A stretch of DNA of 14,633 nt from the NCBI GenBank assembly GCA_036244855.1, contig BQKZ01004761.1:29741-44373 (forward strand). The letters run 5' to 3'. Source of the DNA: Temnopleurus reevesii. Taxonomy: Eukaryota > Echinodermata > Echinoidea > Temnopleuroida > Temnopleuridae. Made by a program: the position numbers and the translations under genes. Below, piece by piece: positions 1 through 7,600 of this stretch; the first letter of the stretch is position 1; every line of letters starts with the position of its first letter. The notes under the pieces were generated by a model. The model was not told the DNA's origin and searched no databases. It worked only from the letters and a program-made list of their open reading frames with translations.

Positions 1-504
1 ATGTTTTTCTACAAGTTGATTCTTTTGAAAATTTGAATTTGACTGTTAAATCGTATTTAGCGCCCTCTCTTGGTTATAACAATATTTTGCTAGTTATCGG
101 GCATATACAAAGTTATTTCCAAGATTTGATAAAAACATGATAAAAATAGATACACAAAGAATAAATTCTTAAATTTTCATCCAATTCTGTGCATTAGAAG
201 TTGTCCTTTATCAAGAATTAAAATATTGAATTAGTGTCAGGGGACACGACGCTGAAATGTTTTGCACATTTTTAGGTTATAACTTTTCCAAAACTTGTTC
301 ATTTTTCCCACAATCTTTTGTACAACATGTTCATGAGATTATGTTTCATTTTATATAGATTTGAAGACAAAATTTGGCGATAAAAATATTCGCTTTTACC
401 AAAACTTTACTTGGGCTTTAAAAGCTGCTCCCACTAAAGATTAAAACCAGTTTACAATGCTGGTTTGGAAGGCCAGTTGTGACCCATTCTGATTAAAGGC
501 CCAC
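1..504. other. AT-rich stretch without a recognisable gene
   Basis: I see no coding exon or RNA gene here. Two small perfect inverted repeats are visible. GTGTC and GACAC flank a 4-base loop at 234-247, and AAACCAG (445-451) faces CTGGTTT (461-467). A third, GTGGA/TCCAC near 509-525, lies at the edge of the possible SINE that follows. None is long enough to name. Confidence 0.5.
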
Positions 505-600
505 AAAGTGGATTTCAAGTCCACTTAGCTCAAGCAAAGTAGATTTGTTGCTATCAAGATGGATAAACAGCTGGGTTCAAATTCTTCCGGCACGATCTTC
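505..600 (+). mobile_element. possible tRNA-derived SINE head, degenerate
   Basis: An A-box-like TAGCTCAAGC starts at 526, and a B-box-like GGTTCAAATTC lies at 574-584. The spacing, 47-48 bases from the A-box start to the B-box start, suits a tRNA gene or a tRNA-derived SINE head. The acceptor ends do not pair convincingly, so a functional tRNA is unlikely. I inferred a SINE from the promoter boxes alone. No poly-A or simple-repeat tail and no target duplication was found, so the extent is a guess. Confidence 0.35.
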
Positions 601-858
601 CCACATGTATATTGCTGTACATACATTTCTATGTTCCCGCATTATCTGCATATCGCGCGCCTAGCACAGCGGATATAGCCAGATACTTGACATATTAAGG
701 GTGAAATTTACTAATTGAGGCCGCGTAAAGGAAAGTCGCATTCTACATTCAGATTATAAGCTGTAACTGGTTACTTGTAACAAATATGTACAGTTTTGGA
801 AGAAAATTGATTTTCAATTCCAAATGAGACATCCATCTCCCCTCAAATACAAATTGAA
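601..858. other. non-coding stretch, possibly SINE body
   Basis: No gene is seen. A second perfect A-box match, TAGCACAGCGG at 662-672, has no B box at tRNA-like distance, so it is not called as an RNA gene. The stretch could be the body of the SINE-like sequence upstream, but nothing shows this directly. Confidence 0.3.
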
Positions 859-964
859 ATTTATAATAGCACAATGGGTACAAAAGAAGACTTGTTTGCT
901 TGTTTTACTTTCTCTGGCTTCTGGTGTACAAGCAAATATGATTTGTACCCATTGTGTTATAAAT
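859..964. repeat. imperfect foldback (inverted repeat, about 106 bp)
   Basis: The arm at 859-884 (core CACAATGGGTACAAA) is mirrored at 942-964 (core TTTGTACCCATTGTG), with a 2-base gap. A second inner pair, TTTGCTTGT (895-903) and ACAAGCAAA (928-936), continues the stem and leaves a loop of about 24 bases. The structure could be a small MITE-type foldback or a hairpin RNA precursor. No target duplication is clear, so neither is proven. A short reading frame (824-1009) crosses it but has no protein-like character. Confidence 0.6.
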
Positions 965-1229
965 ATGCATGCAACAGTTAAGGAATCAAGTAAAGTAATT
1001 TACATGTAGTTGATGGATTATAAAAGCACAAACATTTTAAACAGAAAAATACATTAGTAATGCATTGCACGATTTGCAGAGATAAATAATGAATATTCAA
1101 AACAAATAGAAATTCAAAATTGTAAAAACAAAAATTGGAGCAATTTGGACAGAAGGAACACTTCACTATTAGAAAATAAACTAAAACACGTAGTTATAAA
1201 GATTGAATATAAAAGGTGAAATAAAGCAC
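965..1229. other. AT-rich stretch, candidate intron of the minus-strand exon
   Basis: No coding signal is visible. If the minus-strand exon ending at 1230 is real, this would be the start of its first intron. I could not identify a convincing acceptor site or second exon between here and position 1. Confidence 0.3.
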
Positions 1230-1371
1230 CTTGAGGGACATCACCACACCAATGATCCTCCTCTTCATCATCCAGCGGTACCCGCACAGGAGGCATCTCT
1301 CTCCTGAATTTCACAATCAACGGATGCAAGATCCACAGCAGTATCCTCCTTATCTCATCGTAGCAGCCCAT
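1230..1371 (-). CDS. putative first coding exon, protein of unknown function
   Basis: The ATG at 1371-1369 has a favourable context (A at -3, G at +4) and an in-frame TGA about 12 codons upstream, so this ATG would be the true start. The frame runs about 47 codons and begins MGCYDEIRR. It then has a hydrophobic patch (ILLWILHPLIV, residues 10-20), basic residues, and an acidic run DDEEED near residue 34. The reading stays open further left, but composition turns AT-rich after 1230. There the sequence CAAG/GTGC could serve as a weak splice donor. Gly2-Cys3 could in principle accept myristate and palmitate, which is inference from the MGC start only. I do not recognise the family. The stretch is richer in GC than its surroundings, which supports an exon, but an overlapping plus-strand frame is also open and the call may be chance. 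Confidence 0.3.
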
Positions 1372-1387
1372 AGTGTCGCTTTCACGA

Positions 1388-1417
1388 AGGTCAAAGGTCA
1401 AAGGTCAGTTGGGGTCA
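1388..1417 (+). promoter_or_regulatory. cluster of four nuclear-receptor half-sites (DR1, DR1, DR4)
   Basis: AGGTCA occurs at 1388-1393, 1395-1400 and 1402-1407, each separated by a single A, giving two overlapping DR1 sites. GGGTCA follows at 1412-1417 after a 4-base spacer, giving a DR4 arrangement. DR1 is the known binding format for RXR, HNF4 and PPAR-type receptors, and DR4 for LXR/TR-type receptors. The cluster lies 17-46 bases upstream of the candidate minus-strand ATG. That would fit a promoter-proximal or 5' UTR element, but occupancy is unproven. Confidence 0.45.
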
Positions 1418-1474
1418 GACAGGACAGGACACGGGGTTATACTGGACACAAACAGCAATGGAAGAAGCTGGGGT

Positions 1475-1482
1475 CTATATAC
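1475..1482 (-). promoter_or_regulatory. weak candidate TATA box
   Basis: Read on the minus strand the bases are GTATATAG, about 105 bases upstream of the candidate ATG at 1371. Transcription from about 30 bases downstream would give a 5' UTR of roughly 75 bases that contains the AGGTCA cluster. This rests on position only; such AT-rich octamers are common here. Confidence 0.2.
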
Positions 1483-1731
1483 AAAGAGTAGAGATAGAAA
1501 CAAAAAGAGCTTGGAAAGAATATAAGGAATTTCTACACTGTAGAAGCATTGACAAGACACCTCAAAAACATGAGCAAGAGATACACCAATGGGTTTTAGG
1601 GGGTGTTGTTAAAAAGTTGCAATTAATCGCAAGTTGCAGTTGATCGGAACGTGCCAATCAAAATCCTTGTTTCATGTGCTTCTTGTTAAATGTGCATACC
1701 GTTACCAGGGTGCTGCAAAAAAAATTTGGAC

Positions 1732-1800
1732 TACTTGCCCAACAGGCAAGTGGTTTTCCAAATCACTTGCCCGAACATCATTTTCTGTTGCCCAGGACAT
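1732..1800 (+). repeat. left copy of a roughly 70-bp direct repeat inside the nested element
   Basis: This copy resembles 2020-2089. Both start TACTTGCCCA, contain GGCAAGTG about 12 bases later, another ACTTGCC, then TTGCCC and AGG..CAT at the end. The ACTTGCCC / GGCAAGT words also form small palindromes within each copy. They are probably subterminal motifs of the nested element. Confidence 0.55.
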
Positions 1801-1819
1801 AAAAGCGAACAAAAGCAGG

Positions 1820-1944
1820 GGCCTGTAACACAAAAGATGCAATTAAACTTGCAATAAATATTTATCGTAAGTCTATGGCAAAACGTGTAACAAAGAGATG
1901 CAATTAATTGCAAGATTAATTGTATCTATTTTATGTTACAGGCC
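1820..1944. repeat. innermost inverted-repeat unit, third nesting layer
   Basis: GGCCTGTAACA at 1820-1830 is exactly mirrored at 1934-1944. The arms continue to GATGCAATTAA (left) and TTAATTGTATC (right), about 27-29 bases each. A direct third copy of the TGTAACA..GATGCAATTAA motif lies at 1885-1907. The TTGCAATTAA words resemble the subterminal sequence of the outer element near 1617-1635, so this may be a relative of it. No clean target duplication is visible; CAG on both sides is too short to trust. Confidence 0.5.
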
Positions 1945-2019
1945 ACAGATCTGGCAAATAGATTCTCACAACAAATCCACTGACAGTCAGTAATTTGTAC
2001 TCTTCGATTTCAAAACCAT

Positions 2020-2089
2020 TACTTGCCCATTTGGGCAAGTGACAATTTCATTTACTTGCCTGATGGATCAATTTTGTTGCCCCAGGCAT
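2020..2089 (+). repeat. right copy of the roughly 70-bp direct repeat
   Basis: This is the partner of 1732-1800. It carries TACTTGCCCA, GGGCAAGTG, TTTACTTGCC and GTTGCCCCAGGCAT in the same order and orientation. It lies between the innermost inverted repeat and the right end of the nested element. Confidence 0.55.
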
Positions 2090-2173
2090 TCAGGCATGTG
2101 GGTTTGTAGCGCCCTGGTTACAATTTGCAAAGTTGCAGATGATTTGCAGTTGATTTTGAACAACAACCCCTTA

Positions 2174-2549
2174 GTTCCTTTTCTGAAGCAACAGAATTGT
2201 ATAAACTTTTCCATTGATAAATCATACATTCAAGTACACCTGCATCTGCATATTTTCTTGCCCTGAGCACACATCACTCAACCACAGATTTTCACATACA
2301 TGTACACCTGTGGTCATGGTGTGTGCAGAGGCAGGAGCTTTTAGACCAAAGAGTCCTCAACTGTTGTCTACCTTTGATTTTTCTTTTTTGGCTTTGAGGT
2401 GAATGGTCATAAAATAAGACAACATAAAAAATATGTCGAAGGAAATACATGTATATATAACAAAATACATATTTTACGAAACCACATGAAAGTACACATA
2501 AGTAAGCTTAGTTCGCTGTCTCTGGACAGTATATGTATGATAGGGTCTT
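2174..2549. other. non-coding stretch
   Basis: No gene or repeat boundary is recognised. The stretch contains palindrome-rich words such as ACATGTAC and ATACATGTATATAT. Several short open frames cross it with no protein-like features. Confidence 0.4.
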
Positions 2550-2576
2550 GATGGTGATGATGTGGTGATGTTGCCA

Positions 2577-2615
<39 letters not shown>

Positions 2616-2899
2616 GTGATGATGAGATGATGGTGATGATGATGATGATGGCGAAGGTGATGATGATGATGACGATGATGGTGATCATGATAAAAATGAT
2701 GGTGATGATGATGGTGATGATGATAATGATGAGGAGGGGCATGGTGATGAAGATAACGGTGATAATGATGATGATGATGATGATGAAGATGTTGATGAAA
2801 ATGATGATGATAACCATGATGATGATGACCATGATGATGATGATGATGATGATGTTCAATGACAATGATGATGATGGTGATCAATAGTTTGATGATGAT
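2550..2899 (+). repeat. imperfect TGA/GAT trinucleotide microsatellite, about 350 bp
   Basis: The strand is nearly all GAT/TGA triplets, with GGT, AAT, GAC and AAG variants. The longest pure tract begins near 2577 with more than ten GAT units. The opposite strand is (ATC)n. It opens long low-complexity frames (poly-Met/Val/Asp on plus; poly-His, poly-Ile or poly-Ser on minus) that are artefacts of the triplets. Confidence 0.95.
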
Positions 2900-3472
2900 A
2901 CCGATTTGCGACTTTCAGCAATTTGGCAGCTTACGTGTCCTTTACTACTTCATGTCGCAGATTTGAAGACATATTTTCAAAATTCAAGCAGCCATAAGAT
3001 ATTTCTCTCTTGTAGTAACTCCGCATGACCTCGGAGATCCGATCATTAGCATCTCACATGGTACAATAGTGCTACACATACATTGCAGTATACGCTATGT
3101 ACTGCACTTCAGCAAAAAAAGATATTTGCTCTCCACCGTCCAAAAATGATATGACGTGAACCTTTTTCTTACTTTTCGCTCAAATTGCAAAATCAAAGCA
3201 AAATTATTATTATGTGAAATACAACCTGAAAAGTCATTTTTAGATGATCTGTGGCTTTTCATCCCTTTAACAGCGATATATCACTGTGCCTGCGCGGTAT
3301 CAGGTCAATGGCGACTTTCACCATTGCATAAGGAGACAATCATCATCAATTGTTTAAAAAATCTTCAACAATGGATTTTTCCTTCTACGTTACGTATCTC
3401 AGCTCTGTAGATCCATTTCATTGTATTTACTTGCTATTTTCTACATCAGCATGATCATGATTCATTCTCTTT
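2900..3472. other. non-coding stretch with small hairpins
   Basis: No gene is seen. A perfect 7-bp hairpin, TGCAGTA (3084-3090) with TACTGCA (3100-3106), sits inside a looser one, AGTGC near 3068 with GCACT near 3108. A plus-strand open frame at 3156-3410 begins with GTG, not ATG, and has no recognisable features. Confidence 0.4.
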
Positions 3473-3877
3473 TCAATTCTCCCTATCGCATATAGCTCTT
3501 CGGATCTGAACGCCTGCAGCGCACTAGTTATTTTGGCCCAGATTCTTGGCACAGATACTTCCGGTAACATTCGCACGTTTTCAAAAATCTATAGGCTTTC
3601 TACAGTAAACTTCGTCAGCGGCTTGTAGTGTCATATTTTTTCATCGATTTTTGCGAATAAAAGCATCATTTTATATATTTTTCTTATTTGTTATATGGGT
3701 TTCTTTTGCGAAGCGGCCTACTGATGGGTTTCCGACGCAAAACGAAGAAATTACGCTAAATATGAATTGAAATTTCGTAGATTAGTATACAGTGAAATCA
3801 AGATGGATCCCGGAAGTGAGCGTGCCAAAGCCAAAGTGCGTGATATCGGCTATATGCGAGCCGATATGGAGAATTGA
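3473..3877. mobile_element. MITE-like element with long terminal inverted repeats
   Basis: The left end TCAATTCTCC (3473-3482) is exactly mirrored by GGAGAATTGA (3868-3877). Further inward, CGCATATAGC near 3487 mirrors GCTATATGCG near 3849, and CTTGGCACAG..ACTTCCGG (about 3546-3564) mirrors CCGGAAGT..CGTGCCAA (3810-3828), about 15 of 19 bases. The arms therefore span roughly 70-95 bp with indels, around an AT-rich core of about 240 bp with no coding. The right arm also holds a self-hairpin, ATATCGGCT (3843-3851) with AGCCGATAT (3859-3867). I could not see a target duplication, so the superfamily is unknown. Confidence 0.6.
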
Positions 3878-4145
3878 TATGGAAACAGGAACATTCAACA
3901 TGACATGCATGATAATGAAATGCTTGCCAATTCATTGTTTCACTTTCGTATAAGGCATGTCACTCAGGCTACTCTTCATCAACAACAAAAATGAATCCTG
4001 AATTTCTGCAAATTGGTGTTGGTCTGAAAAGAGACATTTTTTTTTCTTGAATAAATCACCAGCCGTAGACAGACATCTTTGTGAAAAGAAATGTAAGATG
4101 TAAAACATTTTTCTTTCTTTTACGAAAAATGTTAGAAAACAAATG
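3878..4145. other. AT-rich stretch without a gene
   Basis: Nothing recognisable is seen. A minus-strand open frame of 120 codons (4294-3932) spans this stretch and the GC-rich repeat to its right. Its start lies in the repeat and it shows no conserved motifs. Confidence 0.4.
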
Positions 4146-4300
4146 CAGGGCTGCCAACTTTGGAGAATTGTTGAGAGTGAGATTCTAAGAGGTGCGAGGG
4201 AGCGAAGCGACCAAGCCCGACCAAGCGAAGCGAGGGAGGGGGGGAGGGTGTGGGAGGGGGGTGTCCCCCCTCCCACGGTGTGGAGCTTTTTCATTTCTCA
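4146..4300 (+). repeat. GC-rich dispersed-repeat fragment
   Basis: Composition changes sharply at about 4146. The fragment starts CAGGGCTGCCAACT, which resembles a hAT-type end, and runs through GAGCGAAGCGACC words and a G-rich run to about 4300. The matching opposite end is not found before the satellite begins, so this is either truncated or not a terminal-inverted-repeat element. The repeat nature is inferred from composition and internal duplication of AGCGAAGCGA. Confidence 0.45.
4234..4276 (+). other. G-quadruplex-prone run plus perfect 12-bp hairpin
   Basis: G-runs lie at 4234-4236, 4238-4244, 4246-4248, 4252-4254 and 4256-4261, separated by 1-3 bases, which meets the usual four-run quadruplex rule. 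Overlapping it, GTGGGAGGGGGG (4250-4261) is exactly complementary to 4265-4276 across a TGT loop. The two structures use the same G-runs and would exclude one another. Confidence 0.8.
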
Positions 4301-4386
4301 AGGTGAAATTATGTGATCTGGTGCATACTTTATAGGGTATTATAACATATTTCCTAAGGTATTATGAAGAGAGAAAATTTTACAGA

Positions 4387-4387
4387 N
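4387..4387. other. single ambiguous base at the array boundary
   Basis: The only N in the window sits exactly where the first full satellite unit starts. It aligns with a G in all other identical units. To its left the sequence no longer follows the repeat. Confidence 0.95.
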
Positions 4388-4487
4388 AAAAAATGAAAAT
4401 ATCAAACAATGGAGTATACAATGCGAATGACAACACAAAAATGTATAGGCTCTGTAGGAACGTTAATAACAGAGGCTTCCGTTCGCC

Positions 4488-4498
4488 AAAAACAAAAA
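4488..4498 (-). terminator. Pol III-type T-run terminator (representative, repeats every 303 bp)
   Basis: On the minus strand two runs of five T, separated by one G, begin 4 bases after the tRNA-like discriminator position. Runs of four or more T end Pol III transcription. T-runs of at least four persist at this place in all 11 diverged units. Confidence 0.6.
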
Positions 4499-4502
4499 TA
4501 AG

Positions 4503-4570
4503 GGTGTTGTCGAGATTTGAACGCGGGTCGCTGGATTCAGAGTCTTGAGCGCATACCAATACACAACACC
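4503..4570 (-). pseudogene. tRNA-Gln(CTG)-like sequence of the identical units (first of 22)
   Basis: Copies lie at 4503-4570 plus multiples of 303, the last at 10866-10933. The acceptor arm GGTGTTG/CAACACC pairs 7 of 7. The stretch GACTCTGAATCCAGCGA around anticodon CTG (complement of 4538-4540) matches what I know of animal tRNA-Gln, as does the T-loop TTCAAAT. Defects are visible. Three bases equal to U8-A9-G10 are missing compared with diverged units. The anticodon stem CAAGA/TCCAG has two mismatches, and the T-stem CCGCG/CTCGA has two. The discriminator is C. The B box reads CGTTCAAATCT and the A box TTGTGTATTGG, both close to consensus. A working glutamine acceptor is unlikely; a Pol III transcript is possible. 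The acceptor sequence differs from ordinary tRNA-Gln yet pairs fully. Confidence 0.75.
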
Positions 4571-4594
4571 TTCCGTGTTGAAATAAATGTTTCA

Positions 4595-4604
4595 CTTATA
4601 TATA
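4595..4604 (-). promoter_or_regulatory. upstream TATA element (representative, repeats every 303 bp)
   Basis: TATATATAAG on the minus strand lies 25-34 bases upstream of the tRNA-like 5' end, the position where TFIIIB or TBP binds in tRNA genes that use an upstream TATA. It is at the same distance in diverged unit 25 (11903-11912) and recognisable, though decaying, in units 31-33. Confidence 0.5.
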
Positions 4605-7600
4605 TTTCGTTTGGCGCAAAATATAAGAGTATTGCGAAATTTATAACAGCACGCCGTTTAGTATGGTATTTTAAAACGATTTAAAACCAGAAAAAATGAA
4701 AATATCAAACAATGGAGTATACAATGCGAATGACAACACAAAAATGTATAGGCTCTGTAGGAACGTTAATAACAGAGGCTTCCGTTCGCCAAAAACAAAA
4801 ATAAGGGTGTTGTCGAGATTTGAACGCGGGTCGCTGGATTCAGAGTCTTGAGCGCATACCAATACACAACACCTTCCGTGTTGAAATAAATGTTTCACTT
4901 ATATATATTTCGTTTGGCGCAAAATATAAGAGTATTGCGAAATTTATAACAGCACGCCGTTTAGTATGGTATTTTAAAACGATTTAAAACCAGAAAAAAT
5001 GAAAATATCAAACAATGGAGTATACAATGCGAATGACAACACAAAAATGTATAGGCTCTGTAGGAACGTTAATAACAGAGGCTTCCGTTCGCCAAAAACA
5101 AAAATAAGGGTGTTGTCGAGATTTGAACGCGGGTCGCTGGATTCAGAGTCTTGAGCGCATACCAATACACAACACCTTCCGTGTTGAAATAAATGTTTCA
5201 CTTATATATATTTCGTTTGGCGCAAAATATAAGAGTATTGCGAAATTTATAACAGCACGCCGTTTAGTATGGTATTTTAAAACGATTTAAAACCAGAAAA
5301 AATGAAAATATCAAACAATGGAGTATACAATGCGAATGACAACACAAAAATGTATAGGCTCTGTAGGAACGTTAATAACAGAGGCTTCCGTTCGCCAAAA
5401 ACAAAAATAAGGGTGTTGTCGAGATTTGAACGCGGGTCGCTGGATTCAGAGTCTTGAGCGCATACCAATACACAACACCTTCCGTGTTGAAATAAATGTT
5501 TCACTTATATATATTTCGTTTGGCGCAAAATATAAGAGTATTGCGAAATTTATAACAGCACGCCGTTTAGTATGGTATTTTAAAACGATTTAAAACCAGA
5601 AAAAATGAAAATATCAAACAATGGAGTATACAATGCGAATGACAACACAAAAATGTATAGGCTCTGTAGGAACGTTAATAACAGAGGCTTCCGTTCGCCA
5701 AAAACAAAAATAAGGGTGTTGTCGAGATTTGAACGCGGGTCGCTGGATTCAGAGTCTTGAGCGCATACCAATACACAACACCTTCCGTGTTGAAATAAAT
5801 GTTTCACTTATATATATTTCGTTTGGCGCAAAATATAAGAGTATTGCGAAATTTATAACAGCACGCCGTTTAGTATGGTATTTTAAAACGATTTAAAACC
5901 AGAAAAAATGAAAATATCAAACAATGGAGTATACAATGCGAATGACAACACAAAAATGTATAGGCTCTGTAGGAACGTTAATAACAGAGGCTTCCGTTCG
6001 CCAAAAACAAAAATAAGGGTGTTGTCGAGATTTGAACGCGGGTCGCTGGATTCAGAGTCTTGAGCGCATACCAATACACAACACCTTCCGTGTTGAAATA
6101 AATGTTTCACTTATATATATTTCGTTTGGCGCAAAATATAAGAGTATTGCGAAATTTATAACAGCACGCCGTTTAGTATGGTATTTTAAAACGATTTAAA
6201 ACCAGAAAAAATGAAAATATCAAACAATGGAGTATACAATGCGAATGACAACACAAAAATGTATAGGCTCTGTAGGAACGTTAATAACAGAGGCTTCCGT
6301 TCGCCAAAAACAAAAATAAGGGTGTTGTCGAGATTTGAACGCGGGTCGCTGGATTCAGAGTCTTGAGCGCATACCAATACACAACACCTTCCGTGTTGAA
6401 ATAAATGTTTCACTTATATATATTTCGTTTGGCGCAAAATATAAGAGTATTGCGAAATTTATAACAGCACGCCGTTTAGTATGGTATTTTAAAACGATTT
6501 AAAACCAGAAAAAATGAAAATATCAAACAATGGAGTATACAATGCGAATGACAACACAAAAATGTATAGGCTCTGTAGGAACGTTAATAACAGAGGCTTC
6601 CGTTCGCCAAAAACAAAAATAAGGGTGTTGTCGAGATTTGAACGCGGGTCGCTGGATTCAGAGTCTTGAGCGCATACCAATACACAACACCTTCCGTGTT
6701 GAAATAAATGTTTCACTTATATATATTTCGTTTGGCGCAAAATATAAGAGTATTGCGAAATTTATAACAGCACGCCGTTTAGTATGGTATTTTAAAACGA
6801 TTTAAAACCAGAAAAAATGAAAATATCAAACAATGGAGTATACAATGCGAATGACAACACAAAAATGTATAGGCTCTGTAGGAACGTTAATAACAGAGGC
6901 TTCCGTTCGCCAAAAACAAAAATAAGGGTGTTGTCGAGATTTGAACGCGGGTCGCTGGATTCAGAGTCTTGAGCGCATACCAATACACAACACCTTCCGT
7001 GTTGAAATAAATGTTTCACTTATATATATTTCGTTTGGCGCAAAATATAAGAGTATTGCGAAATTTATAACAGCACGCCGTTTAGTATGGTATTTTAAAA
7101 CGATTTAAAACCAGAAAAAATGAAAATATCAAACAATGGAGTATACAATGCGAATGACAACACAAAAATGTATAGGCTCTGTAGGAACGTTAATAACAGA
7201 GGCTTCCGTTCGCCAAAAACAAAAATAAGGGTGTTGTCGAGATTTGAACGCGGGTCGCTGGATTCAGAGTCTTGAGCGCATACCAATACACAACACCTTC
7301 CGTGTTGAAATAAATGTTTCACTTATATATATTTCGTTTGGCGCAAAATATAAGAGTATTGCGAAATTTATAACAGCACGCCGTTTAGTATGGTATTTTA
7401 AAACGATTTAAAACCAGAAAAAATGAAAATATCAAACAATGGAGTATACAATGCGAATGACAACACAAAAATGTATAGGCTCTGTAGGAACGTTAATAAC
7501 AGAGGCTTCCGTTCGCCAAAAACAAAAATAAGGGTGTTGTCGAGATTTGAACGCGGGTCGCTGGATTCAGAGTCTTGAGCGCATACCAATACACAACACC

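Larger units (their letters stand above)
1706..2116. mobile_element. second non-autonomous DNA transposon nested in the first
   Basis: The left end CAGGGTGCTGCAAA (1706-1719) matches the reverse complement of the right end, CAGGGCGCTACAAA, at 12 of 14 bases. GTTAC sits immediately outside both ends in direct orientation (1701-1705 and 2117-2121), as a 5-bp target duplication would. The CAGGG start recalls hAT elements, but those make 8-bp duplications and the 8-mers here do not agree, so the superfamily is left open. It interrupts the 1599-2170 element and so should be younger. It has no coding capacity. Confidence 0.6.
1599..2170. mobile_element. MITE with PIF/Harbinger-like ends (outer element)
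   Basis: The left end GGGGGTGTTGTTAAAAA starts at 1599. The right end, read in reverse complement from 2170, is GGGGTTGTTGTTCAAAA, so 15 of 17 bases match. TTA lies directly outside both ends (1596-1598 and 2171-2173). A TTA duplication with G-rich ends is what is known for PIF/Harbinger elements. Subterminal TTGCA-type motifs follow at both ends. There is no transposase. Without the inner insertion the element would be only about 156 bp, a usual MITE size. Superfamily assignment is an inference from ends and target site. Confidence 0.6.

Noticed and set aside
662..672. Perfect A-box match as a tRNA gene
   Set aside because: There is no B box at suitable distance and no acceptor pairing.
2407..2887. 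Poly-His, poly-Ile and poly-Met frames of 86-152 codons
   Set aside because: They are direct translations of the TGA/GAT microsatellite.
3156..3410. An 84-codon plus-strand frame
   Set aside because: It opens with GTG rather than ATG, which an animal gene would not normally use, and has no recognisable features.
3932..4294. A 120-codon minus-strand frame
   Set aside because: Its start lies in the GC-rich repeat and the rest is AT-rich spacer, with no motifs or exon signals.
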